From contig NC_081409.1 of NCBI RefSeq assembly GCF_030272615.1, positions 245,959,502 through 246,023,501 on the forward strand: a stretch of 64,000 nt of DNA, in the 5' to 3' direction. Below the pieces are notes generated by a model, which saw nothing but the letters and a program-made list of their open reading frames with translations, was not told the DNA's origin and did no database searches. Each line of letters opens with the position of its first letter. Position 1 is the first letter of the stretch. The DNA is from Cryptomeria japonica (lineage: Eukaryota; Streptophyta; Pinopsida; Cupressales; Cupressaceae). The translations under genes were made by a program, and so were the position numbers. Positions 20,440-31,779 of this stretch are shown piece by piece.

Positions 20440-21770
20440 TCATAGCAAGTTAATCATTTATATTTATTAAGGTGTTCATCAATGTTTAAAGTAGTTAGAT
20501 TTTTTTAAATGAATAGGATTTGTTAGAATATTTTATAGAAGATAAATGTATAATATATTTTAAACACAAAAAAAATGATTAGAATCATAACCAAAAATTT
20601 AGGAAAGATTAAAGTTTACAATATTATTAATAGCTGTTTAGAGTTCACATGATTATAAAAAGCAATTAAAGCGTCGTCAATTAATAATGCATGTTATTAA
20701 AGTGCATGTATAATGCATCAAGGGTAGTTAGAAGTTTTTTAATCAATAAGATTTAGTTATTTCAATTTATAAAAGATATGTGTACTACATTTAAAAAAAA
20801 AGAGCTGTAGAATAGAATCATGCCCAAAAATTAGGGGAGACAAAAATTTACATCATGAATAAGTGTTTAGTGTTCACATGATTATAGAAAGAGGATTAAA
20901 GTGTCACAAGTTAATAATCTATGTTTATTAGTATACATGGGCAATGTATCAAATATAATTAGATTTCTTTTATATAGGAAATTAAGGAAGATAAAATTTT
21001 ACAACAGTATTATAAATAACCATTTAGATCCATATGATTATAGAAAGATGATTAACATTTTGTAAGTTAATAATTTAAAAATTATTTAAATAATTCATTT
21101 AATATAAATTATTAATTATTTCAATAATATAATATATAATATTGCACTTTTAAATTAATAAATCTTTTATAATTTAATTTCTTTACAATTGCGCCTGCGA
21201 ATAATATATATAAAGAAAGCCCAGAGATATTGAGGCTTTCATTTATTAATTTATTAAGTTAAATTTTAAGTAAAAATGAAAGCCTCCATATCTCTCGGCT
21301 TTCTTTATATATATTTCTATATATAGACTAGTTAAAGTGTAGTGAAATACATCAAAGATATATGAATTTAATAATGAATTGATTTAGTTATATTATTTTG
21401 AAAAAAATAAATGTATATTATTATTTTTTGAAGGTAGAATAAAATTATATTCGAAGTTTTAGGTGAGATAAAAGATTTCCACAACACTAAAAATAAGTAT
21501 TTTAGATTTCACATAATTATAGAAAAAGATTAAAGCTTTGTGAAATAAAAATCTACCTTTATTAAGGTGCATGCACAGTGCATCTAAGGTAGTTAGAATA
21601 TTTTAATGAATAAGTTTTGCTCTATTATTTTATAAAATAATATACCATATTTAAAAATAAATAAACGGAATCATACCCAAAAATTTAGGCAAGGTTAAAT
21701 TTTACATCATAAGTGGTTATAGAAAGAAGATAAAAGTGTTTCAAGTTAATAATGGAGTACCATGTGATGA
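20440..21770 (+). repeat. Degenerate tandem array, unit about 230 bp
   Basis: A recurring series of words appears in order: AAGTTAATAAT, a short gap, GTGCATG..ATGCATC, GTAGTTAGA, AATGAATAAG, a poly-A patch, AGAATCATACCCAAAAATTTAGG, TTTACA, then TTCACATGATTATAGAAAG. Anchors AGTTAATCAT/ATTAATAAT/AGTTAATAAT lie near 20445, 20680, 20912 and 21065, with later diverged copies near 21550 and 21745. Spacing is about 230 bp for the first copies; one copy is cut short by the hairpin at 21203-21315. No coding capacity. Confidence 0.7.
21203..21315. repeat. Near-perfect long hairpin (42-bp arms)
   Basis: Left arm 21203-21244 and right arm 21274-21315 are inverted copies differing at two positions, with a 29-base AT-rich loop. 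The outer part of each arm is AATATATATAAAGAAAGC; the inner part is AGGCTTTCATTT. It interrupts the tandem array. It could be a fold-back MITE or a small-RNA precursor. No flanking target duplication was found. Confidence 0.8.
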
Positions 21771-23305
21771 ATTAATATAATATTTTTGGTATTAATGTTT
21801 GAAAGATTGAGACAATTTTGCTCGCAAGTTGATTTGTAGGTAAATAAATTTATTAGTAGTAGTTTCATTCAACCAATGTATGATTGTATCCATTTAATTC
21901 AATAAAATTTTACTAAGCATGATTATAGAGCACAAATCAATTTTCTTCATTAAGTCATCTTAATGATGGATCATTAAGTGTGGTCCAAATGTTTGATTCA
22001 AAAGCTCTTTTACAATTGAGAATGATTCAAAATCTGTTCACATTAATTGTTATCATATGTTTAAATGCGATTTAACATTAATTATTGAAATCTATTGAAC
22101 CACAAACATGAATTACTTTCTCAAATTATTTACTTTTTTTTTTTACTATTTTCTTTTTTCTTTTTTAATTTTTTAATTTTTTTTTAATCTAATTTAGTTT
22201 TATGGTAAAATTTATTTTATTATGTATAGCCTGAGTTGGCCTAGTGATGGAGAACTTATGCTCTTGAAAAAAAAATTTAAAAAATTTAAAAAATTATTTT
22301 AATGAAAAAAAATTTAAAAAATTATTTTATTATTTTAAATATGAATATAAATATTAATAATTATTTAATTACTAAATACATATATACACAAATAAGTGAA
22401 TATGACATATAATTTTTTTTAGATTTATATTTTTTATTTAAGACATAGACACACAAATTAATAAATTAGACAAAACTATTTTATTTTAGTCATGAAAAAA
22501 ATTCTATTTTATTTTAGCATTCTTTTTTAATAAGAAAAACTATCTCTATGTTGTACAAGATCCTATAAATGTATATTCTATTTTTCATTCCCAAATTTTT
22601 AATAACTCTATACTTTACATTATAGCAATTAAACACCCCCCATCACAAATATAAATTATATTTTTAAATTGTTCAAGTATTTTTTAAATTAAAATATTTA
22701 TTTTCATATTCTTAAAGTTCACTTATATTCCTATTTATCTTCTAGTACTTTATTTGTTGCAATTGTGCAACTCAAACTTTTCATGAAAAACATATTATAT
22801 TAACATATTGAAACAATCTACTAAGAAAATGAATAGGTAAGTTACAACATAGAATATTTATATTTTAGGCATTATTTATTTTTTAGATGAAAATGTCATT
22901 TATATTAATTGTATAAAATTTCTAAAAGTATACCATATCACAAAAAAAGGTAGATGGAGAAAGTCACACCTCAAAGCTTAAAAGGTGTAGTCTTAACAAC
23001 ACATACAAAGAGAAAAATAAAAAAACATCTTTAGGGACAAGAATTGTTGATCTATGAGTACGAGAGGTGCATCACAATCATCTGGTTTACATACATCAAT
23101 ATTATCTTTGTAGTCTTATATGAGATCTCAACAACCCATAATAATATCATCTTTAGCTTGTTTATCTTGCACTTTTTTAAGAGATCAATTAGTAGCCCTA
23201 AGAGGAGAAATTGTCAATGCAAGATAATAAAACTTGCTATTGTCTAGCCAACTAGAAGTACCTCCCTCATATGATTGATAGGAAGTTAAAAATTAATGCA
23301 AAGCT
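21771..23305. other. AT-rich noncoding stretch left of element B
   Basis: No gene. Long A/T runs at 22130-22340. The ORF at 23044-23247 has no family features. TGGCCTAGTGATGG at 22237 resembles a tRNA A-box but no B-box follows. Confidence 0.5.
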
Positions 23306-23310
23306 AAAGA

Positions 23311-24805
23311 TGTTGGCATTTCAATAGAAAGAAAGATTATTGATATTCATTAAGGATATTGAGAAGGTTGTTGAAGATTATTTGATATAACTGAAAAAGG
23401 ATGATAACTATCTTTATAACATTATTTTGTCATTGATGTCAAGAAATTGATTTTCTGATTCAGTATGATGTTGCCATATCTTGAGAAGATTGATTTGAAG
23501 AGAATTAAGTGGTCGGTAAGTGACACAAAAAGAATGTGATAAGAAAGGGGAGAAATAAGATATTTAATGGGCAACTATTACCGAGTTAGACAATGATGAG
23601 ATCATGATGTTTAGATTGTTTTAATATCCTACATATGTTGTTGATTGTAAGGTTAATACTATACTATGTCACCGAGCAAAGAACCTAGTCAGTAAACCCT
23701 AAGGAACCTAGTCGGTAAACCCTAAGGTTATCGATATCGGTTAATGAAGGCGAAATGTCTACCGATTAAAGTTTAGTAGTTACCGAGTTGCAACCAAGTT
23801 ATGACATATCACATTGGATGGATGAAAGCATTATTTAATGAAGGACAATGATGAGATGGAGATGTATAAATGATTGGTATGCCATGCATAAAGTTTGTTA
23901 AGGATCTATGGCAATGGAAGATCGGCAGGAAGATCTATAGCTCAGATTGAACCACAATAACCTTGTGCAAGTTCCAAGAAAGGAATGCAAGTCCCAAGGC
24001 GAGGTAAAACATTTTCAGATCAAAGGATGCATTGAACCTGGTATGATGGCTAAGATTGATCATGGGAAATGTGATCAAGGAGATTCAACGGTTAGCAAAT
24101 TGTTTATAAATAAGAAATTATTGATGAACAATGGATGCGGCCAAGTGTAAGCACATGGATGCTACATAGTGATTACCGAGCACATAAGCTTGAAGACCTA
24201 TTTGAATAACAGAGTAAGAAGCCCAACAGAGGGACAAGATAAGTCCTATGACAAGATTGTTTTGAGAAAATAAGAATCTGCTTTAGCGTTTCAGATGTAA
24301 AGTTGCAGATATATTTATTACTGTTGTTTATTTTGTAAGTGACAGAAAATCTCTTAACCGAGTGGACTTAACAGTCTTATTTGTAAACCCTCTAGCAAGG
24401 TAACATTCTAAATGAGTGTTTGAAATCCTTTGACAAGGTCACTTCTAACAAAGTGAAGATCCTAACAGATATGAGGGAAATCCCTTAACTGGGTCACATC
24501 TAGCAATGTGTTTGTAATCTTTAACATGATTTGCTTTTAACCGAGCATACTCTAGAAGAGTATATTTCTTAGTGGGTCCGAAATCCCATAGTGGTTTTTC
24601 CCTATTTGGGTTTCCACGTTAAATCTAGTGTTATATGTGTTTATGAGTTTGCATGTTTAGCAGTTTTTGATTATATTGCTGAAGTATAAGTTACCGAGGT
24701 TGAATCTGTTGATTTTATGGAAGATTAAGTTTGTATGATTCACCCCCCCCTCTCATCTTATTATCTATTGACTAAGAGCTTTACTATTGGCATCTGTACT
24801 TAACA
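23311..24805 (+). repeat. Left LTR of element B
   Basis: 1495 bp, TGTTGGCA to TTAACA. It has its own 23-bp tandem duplication AACCTAGTC(A/G)GTAAACCCTAAGG (23682-23727), single in the right LTR. An 8-base C run lies near the 3' end (24732-24739). TTTGGGTTTCCACGTTAAAT near 24607 is shared with the LTRs of element A. Confidence 0.95.
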
Positions 24806-24820
24806 ATTGGTATTAGAGAT
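24806..24820 (+). other. Primer binding site of element B
   Basis: ATTGGTATTAGAGAT directly after the LTR. It equals the initiator tRNA-Met site except that TATCAG reads TATTAG, a C-to-T change. Confidence 0.8.
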
Positions 24821-24869
24821 TTGGACTCTGAAAGAAAAGTTTAAAGGTACTTGAGGCAAAGATCCGAAG

Positions 24870-26183
24870 ATGTATAAAAGGGATGCACCAAAGCTGAACA
24901 AGTCAAGTTTCTCCACATGGTAGAAAAGGATGAAGCTGCATTTATCAGGAATTGGAGAATATGCAACATATTATTTGGAGAATGATTACATACCACCAAG
25001 CACCAACCCGATGACCTTGGAAGAGATAAAGGAAAAGCAAGAACATATTCAAGCTATGATTGAAATAACATCAGCATTGACCGACTCAAAGTTTAATGAT
25101 CTAGAAGGTTGCAATGATGCAAAAGCAATGTGGACCAAGCTCATATCTGTGTATGGCAGTGATGAACATGTCCAAAGAGAAAAGGTAGATAGTCTAAGAG
25201 GACAACTTGAATCCATGAGAATGAATGAAGGTGAGAACATAACCCAATACAGTACAAGGTTAAAGGAGACTGTCAATCATATTAAAGGAGTAGGAGGAAC
25301 TATTGAAGAAAAGGATATAACAAGTAAGTTGTTGAGAACCCTTCTACCTACTTATGTCATTCGATTGTCTGCAATCAATGAACTAAGGTTTGTACCTAAC
25401 ATGCCAGTTTCTTTGGATGCTACTATTGGTAAGCTACATGCATTTGAGTTAAGTAATTTTGATAATAGTGGGTCTTTGGTAAATAAAGTAGAATCTGCAT
25501 TCAGTTCTTTTCATATTGGTGAATCTGATGATTACAATGATAGAATGAGTAAGTACTCTGAAGGGAATCACAGTGGAGCAAGTGAAAGATTTTGTAAGAA
25601 CATGAAAGAAGTACACAAACTGTATGAGGAAATCAAGAAGCAAGAAGAGTTTAAAGCATTATTAGCCAAAAGGTTACTGAGAGGAAAAGGTAAGTATAAA
25701 GGAAAGCTACCTTTAAAATGTTTCAATTGTGATAAAATAGGTCATATGGCTTCTAACTGTCCTGACAAAGAATCCAGTGAAAAGAGAGAATACCGAGATA
25801 ACAGGCAGAAAGACAACCAATATAGAGGACACCGAGACTTCAGAAGGAGAGATAGAAAGACATGCGTAGTAGCTGATGAGGAATCCAATGATGACAAATC
25901 TGATGAAATGGATATAGAGGAAGTTGTTTATGTGGCTATTAAAGATGGATTAGATGAAGAAAGGTGTGAAGAAAAGGCCCTAATATCTCACATAAATAAT
26001 AATGACTCTTGGATCATAGACAGTGGATGCTCACATCACATGACAGGTGATAAACACAAGTTTGTTAAATTAGTAGACTATGATGGAGGCTATGTAAGAT
26101 TTGGTAATGATGCACCATGTCCAGTGAAAGGTAAAGGATCTATAACACTTCTTGACAATGCTAAATGTGATGATGTATACTAG
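24870..26183 (+). pseudogene. Gag and start of protease (element B)
   Basis: The natural start is likely the ATG at 24870, 65 bases after the LTR. A TAG at 24921 interrupts it after STW, and the frame then stays open from 24930 to 26183. The protein has the UBN2-type Copia gag core (residues about 20-220, with AKAMWTKLISVYG and ITQYSTRLKE), a basic linker, and a full zinc knuckle CFNCDKIGHMASNC near 25720. The retropepsin active site WIIDSGCSHHMTG follows near 26010. A TAG at 26181 ends it. Gag assembles particles around the element RNA; the protease would cleave the polyprotein. Confidence 0.9.
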
Positions 26184-27600
26184 GTTGAAGGTTTGAAATA
26201 CAATTTGTTGAGTGTAGCACAACTAAACAATACATGATACCAAATAGAATTTCAAAAAGGAATTGTCAAAGTTCATGACAAGCATGGAAAGTTAGCTGCT
26301 ACTGGGACACAAACAAAAGGTAATACATTTCATCTTGACTCAACTTGGAATAGGTGTATTTATGCAAAGATAGATGATACCTGGTTATGGCATAAAATGT
26401 TTTGTCATGTAAATTTTGATAATCTGATCAAAATAAGGAAGAAGCACCGAGTAAGAGGTCTATTGAGTCTAGAAAAACCTGAGAATGCTATGTGCTGAGG
26501 ATGCCAGATGGGTAAGATGACAAGATCAAGCTTTACAAGTAAGTCCTACACTTCTAAAGGAATTTTAGATCTAGTACACACTGATCTTTGTGGTCCCATG
26601 AAAGTTCAAAGTTATTATGGTGATAAGTATTTCATATTATTTGTGGATGATTATTCAAGGATGATGTCAATTATGTTTTTAAAAGAAAAATCAGAAGCTT
26701 TTCAAATGTTTAAATGGTACAAGGCAAGAGTTGAAAATGAAATAGGAAGACAACTGAAATGTCTTAGATCTGATAGAGGAGAGTTCACTTCTGATGAATT
26801 TAACTCATTCTACAATGATCATGGTATAAAAAGGTAAGTATCTGCACCAAGAACACCTCATCAAAATGGGATAGCCGAGAGAAGAAATAGATCAATTGTA
26901 GATTGTGCTAGAACCCTAATGATAGAAAAGAGGGAACCTCAAACATTTTGGAGAGAAGCAATCAGCACTGCAGTTTACACCCTGAACTGAGTACAACTGA
27001 AGAAAGGAACTATGAAGACACCATATGAGATCTAGTATGACAAGAAATCTAATGTAAGTTATTTTAAAATCTTTGGAAGTAGATGCTATGTTCACAAAGA
27101 TGACAGAAATGGAAAGTTTGATCAGAAAAGTGAAGAAGGAACATTTCTTGGTTATTCTTCTAGAAGTAAAACATTTAAATGTCTGATCAAATCATCTAAC
27201 AAAATAGTGGAAAGTGCAAATGTGAAAATTGATGAATTTGCAGAAAGAAATGATGAAGGAAATTCCAAAGAACCAGAAAATTATGAAGAATTCATTTATG
27301 TTCAACCGAGAAGTCCTATCGAGAAAGTTGCTGAAGAAAATGAAGATAATGTCCAGTTACCGAGTGATGAAGAAGATCATACTGAACCTACCAAGCCTAT
27401 ATTAGCCAAATATATTACAAGACATCATGCATCAAGTCAGATTATAGGAGATAAGGATGATCTAGTGATGACAAGGAACAAACTGAGACAAAACACATGT
27501 TTGATATCTGAATTTGAACCGAGAATAGTAAAGAGGCATTTAACAATGAAGATTGGGTAAATGCTATGACATAAGAGATTGATCAAATCAAGAAGAATGA
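26184..27600 (+). pseudogene. Integrase and linker (element B)
   Basis: In phase with gag until about 27540, broken by TGA 26235, TGA 26496, TAA 26835, TGA 26988 and TAG 27033. The GAG-pre-integrase zinc finger shows LWHKMFCHVN and, around the 26496 stop, a Cys pair. The DDE core has Asp in DLVHTDLCGP (near 26578), Asp in LRSDRGEF (near 26768) and Glu in HQNGIAERRNR (near 26875), all retained. Then come the FGSRCYVH C-terminal signature and an acidic linker (27207-27400). Most stops are one transition from a Gln, Arg or Trp codon. Confidence 0.9.
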
Positions 27601-27603
27601 CAC

Positions 27604-29046
27604 ATGGACACTGATCAAATCAAGAAGAATGTAATCGATACAAAGTGGATTTTCAGAAACAAGCTAAATGAAAAAGGTGAGGTCATTCGAAACAAAGCAA
27701 GACTAGTTTGCAAAGGCTATGCTCAAGAAGAAGGAATAGATTATGGTGAGACTTTTGCACCTGTGGCTAGACTTAAGGGAGTAAGAACATTGTTGGCATA
27801 TGCTGCTTTCAAAAATTTCAAGGTATATCAAATGGATGTTAAATATGCATTTTTGAATGGTATACTAGAAGAAGAAGTTTATATTGAACAGCCTGAAGGA
27901 TTAGGTGAAGACAAGAGTAAAGATCAGGTATGTAAATTAAACAAAGCATTATATGGTCTGAAACAAGCACCTAGAGCATGGTATGAAAGACTGCACTCTT
28001 ATTTGATCAAGATTGGTTTTATAAGGACAAGTGAAAACAACAATATGTACATGAAGAATGATGAGGACAATGAAATACTGATCTCAACCATATTTGTTGA
28101 TGATATTATTTTTTGTGGTAATGACTCCTTATGCAAGAATTTTGGAAATGAAATGTGCAAAGAATTTGAGATGTCACTAATCGGTGAGATAAAGTATTTT
28201 ATAGGTTTATAGATACTGCAAATAAAAGATGAGATTTTCATTACTCAATCCAAGTACATAAAGGAAATCTTGAAGAAATTTGGAATGGAGGATTCTAAAC
28301 CAGTAAGTACTCCTATGAATACTAACTGTAAACTATCAAAGAATGATGAATCTGCATCTGTTGATGAGACACTTTACCAATCTATGATTGGGAAGTTGCA
28401 ATGTGTTGTGCATAGTAGACTGGATATAGCACATGCAGTAGGTATTGTTGCAAGATTTTCTGTAGATCCAGAGGAAACCCATATGACAACAATCAAGAGA
28501 ATTTTCAGATACCTGAGAGGCACTGAAGATTATGGCTTAGTATATGAAAAGAGGAATGATTTTGATTTAAAATTTTATACTAATGCTGATTGGGTAGGCA
28601 ACATAGATGATAGGAAAAGCACAAGTGGTGGAGCTTTCTTTTTAGGAGAAAGACTAGTGAGTTGGCTTAGTAAGAAACAAGGATGTATTTCACAGTCAAC
28701 AACAGAAGCTGAATATGTTGCTGCAACATTGAATTGTACCAATATAGCATGGATCAAACAACTATTGGAAGGTATAAATGAAAAGGTTACCGAGCCAGTA
28801 GCTATATTCTATGATAATACGAGTGCCATTAACATTTCAAAGAATCCGGTAATGCACTTTAAGACAAAACATATATCTATAAAGTATCATTATCTCAGAG
28901 AAGAAGTTCAAGAGAAGAAAGTTGTGCTGGAATATATTAGTTCAAAGGAGCAATTAGCAAACATCTTCACAAAGCCACTACCAAGGGACACTTTTGAGTA
29001 TCTCAGAAGCAAGTTAGGGGTCCTACCCCTATCTTCTACTCATTGA
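27604..29046 (+). pseudogene. Reverse transcriptase and RNase H (element B)
   Basis: One frame broken only by a TAG at 28210. RT motifs: [57 protein letters not shown] and the catalytic FVDDIIF (near 28098), with both Asp present. RNase H shows ADWVGNIDDRKSTSGGAFF (near 28590), STTEAEYVAA, FYDNTSAINISKNP and the closing EQLANIFTKPLPR. The ORF ends at 29046. Immediately 5', a 19-base unit (GATCAAATCAAGAAGAATG) is duplicated and causes the frame change from the linker. This is the best-preserved enzyme region in the window. Confidence 0.92.
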
Positions 29047-29486
29047 CAAAGTTCGGTGAAATCATCAATTCAATGAATCTACAGAATATTATGTGTGGAT
29101 TGATGCTGATTTATGCACTTTAGAAGGTTTTCTAAAGGTATGCAGGAAATAGTGAATAGAGACAAGTTGCTCTGACCGAGACTGAGATGATACATAGCAA
29201 GGCAAATCACTTCACAGAGGAAGAAATCATGATTTAGTTCTTTTACTTTTTGGCATTGTTGTCAAAGGGGGAGAAGACTAAATGGTAGAATCCTAAATGA
29301 AGAAGATAACAAAAGACTAATGATAGGGGGAGAAGCTAATGAAAAAGGGAGAAGACTTCAGGAGATTTTAACAACTCAAGGATAACAGGAAAAGTCTAAC
29401 AACAATCTGAATCTGAATCAATTTGAATATCTTGTTGGTATTACCATTTAAAAGTTGGTTTTGCCATCAATGCCAAAAGGGGAGAT
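29047..29486 (+). other. 3' leader and polypurine tracts of element B
   Basis: Noncoding. Purine tracts: CAAAGGGGGAGAAG near 29263, ATAGGGGGAGAAGC near 29323, AAAAAGGGAGAAG near 29342 and the LTR-adjacent CAAAAGGGGAGA at 29474-29485. The first sits in TTTGGCATTGTTGTCAAAGG, matching the region downstream of the element A ORFs. Confidence 0.75.
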
Positions 29487-31046
29487 TGTTGGCATTTCAA
29501 TAGAAAGAAAGATTGTTGATATTCATTAAGGATATTGAGAAGGTTGTTGAAGATTATTTGATATAACTGGAAAAAGGATGATAACTATCTTTATAACATT
29601 ATTTTTTTATTGATGTCAAGAAATTGATTTTCTAGTTCAGTATGATGTTGCCATATCTTGAGAAGATTGATTTGAAGAGAATTAAGTGGTCAGTAAGTGA
29701 CATAGAAAGAATGTGACAAGAAAGGGGAGAAATAAGATATTCATAGAAAGAATGTGACAAGAAAGGGGAGAAATAAGATATTCAATGGGCAACTATTACT
29801 GAGTTAGACAATGATGAGATCATGATGTTTAGATTGTTTTGATATCCTACATATGTTGTTGATTGTAAGGTTAATACTATACTATGTCACCGAGCAAAGA
29901 ACCTAGTCGGTAAACCCTAAGGTTATCAATATTGGTTAATGAAGGCAGAATGTCTACCGAGTAAAGTTTAGTATTTACCGAGTTGCAATTGAGTTATGAC
30001 AGATCACATTGGATGGATAAAAGCATTATTTAATGAAGGACAATGATGAGATGGAGATGTATAAATGATTGGTATGTCGTGCATAAAGTTTGTTAAGGAT
30101 CTATGGCAATGGAAGATCGGCAGGAAGATCTACAGCTCAGATTGAACTGCAATAACCTTGTGCAAGCTCCAAGAAAGGAATGCAAGTCCCAAGGCAAGGT
30201 AAAACATTTTCAGATCGAAGGATGCATTGAACCTAGTCAAGTTTGAAGATTTGATGGCTAAGATTGATCATGGGAAATGTGATCAAGGAGATTTAGCGGT
30301 TAGCAAATTGTTTATAAATAAGAAATTATTGATGAACAATGAATGCGGCCAAGTGTAAGCACAGGGATGCTACATAGTGAAAACTGAGCATAGAAGCTTG
30401 AAGACCCGTTTGAATAACAGAGTAAGGGGCCCAGCAGAGGGACAAGATAATTCCTATGACAAGATTGTTTTGAGCAAATAAGAATCTGCTTTAGCATTTC
30501 AGATGTAAAGTTGCAGATATATTTATTACTGTTGTTTATTTTGTAAGTGACAGCAAATCTCTTAACCGAGTGGACTTAACAATCTTATTTGTAAATCCTC
30601 TAGCAAGGTAACATTCTAAATGAGTGTTTGAAATCCTTTGACCAGGTCACTTCTAACAAAGTGAAGATCCTAACAGATTTGAGGGAAATCCCTTAATCGG
30701 GTCACATCTAGCAATGTGTTTGTAATCTTTAACATGATTTGCTTTTAACCGAGCATACTCTAGAAGAGTATATTTCTTAGTGGGTCTGAAATCCCACAGT
30801 GGTTTTTTCCTATTTGGGTTTCCACGTTAAATCTGGTGTTATATGTGTTGTGATGATTATGTGTTTATGAGTTTGCATGTTTAGCAATTTTTTATTATAT
30901 TGCTGAAGTATAAGTTACCGAGGTTGAATCTGCTGATTTTATGGAAGATTAAGTTTGTATGATTCACCCCCCCCCCCCCCCCCCCCTCCCCTCTCATCTT
31001 ATTATCTATTAACTTAGAGCTTTAGTATTGGCATCTGTACTTAACA
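29487..31046 (+). repeat. Right LTR of element B
   Basis: 1560 bp, TGTTGGCA to TTAACA. Differs from the left LTR by a 41-bp tandem duplication (29701-29741 and 29742-29782), a small insertion near 30848 and a C run expanded to 20 (30967-30986). Confidence 0.95.
29701..29782 (+). repeat. 41-bp tandem duplication in right LTR of B
   Basis: Two identical copies of a unit starting CATAGAAAGAATGTGACAAG. The left LTR has one copy. Confidence 0.9.
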
Positions 31047-31051
31047 AAAGA

Positions 31052-31779
31052 CCACCCATGGATTTTTTTATGATGGTATCTACATTGAGAAATATGAAAA
31101 TTATGCTCATAAGTGTTATGCTAGTGTAATATTTATTACTTTAAGATATCTTTGAATTCTAAGTATAATATTGCACATGTTATTTGAGTTCACTTAGGTG
31201 ATTCATTTTTTATTGCTTAAGTAGGCTAAGATAATGAGTTGCACATGTATAATTTTTTTCCCTTGTCCTCCTAGATTTGGAATCTTATAATTCATCATTT
31301 TATTTTGTCTTATCCTCATCCTCATATAATTTGAAAATTAGAAGACTATATTTAAAGATCGCTTTCCCCATATAAATTAATAATTGAATCAATAAGACAT
31401 TAAATTTCTTTTAGAGATTAACTCTATTTGATATTTTAATTTTAATATCATTTCCATTGATAGTTTTAATAATTCTCTATATTGCACTAGATTCTAGGTT
31501 ATACACTTACTTATAGATTTTAGCATAATATAAGAGTAGGTTGTAGGATAGTTTATTAAAAAGTTTTCATATTTAGAATATTTGAGGGGCTAATAAAATT
31601 TTCATGCAATATTTTTTTAAAACCCATTATTCTGTTATATTGTATCCTTAAATAATATAGAGAATAAAACAATTTGAAGAAAGTTTTATAACTTTTGGAT
31701 ATGTAGGGAGATCCTCTCTCTCTGTCCCTTTTCATCATCATGGAAGAAGCATTAAGTATGATGATCTCATCTCAACACC
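31052..31779. other. AT-rich noncoding stretch
   Basis: No gene or repeat recognised. Confidence 0.5.

Larger units (their letters stand above)
23306..31051 (+). mobile_element. Complete Copia LTR retrotransposon (element B) with target duplication
   Basis: LTRs 23311-24805 and 29487-31046 both run TGTTGGCATTTC to CTTAACA. The 5-bp direct repeat AAAGA lies immediately outside each end (23306-23310 and 31047-31051). Between them are a primer site, gag, protease, integrase, reverse transcriptase, RNase H and a polypurine tract in Copia order. The coding region carries about nine stops and two frame changes. The LTRs remain clearly alike, differing mainly by small tandem duplications and a C-run expansion, so insertion was not ancient. 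The exact Copia lineage is not assigned; the 3' leader and LTR style suggest a Tork-like group. Confidence 0.95.

Noticed and set aside
22225-22270. tRNA-derived SINE (A-box-like TGGCCTAGTGATGG followed by poly-A)
   Set aside because: No B-box, no cloverleaf and no target duplication. A box-A match alone is expected by chance.
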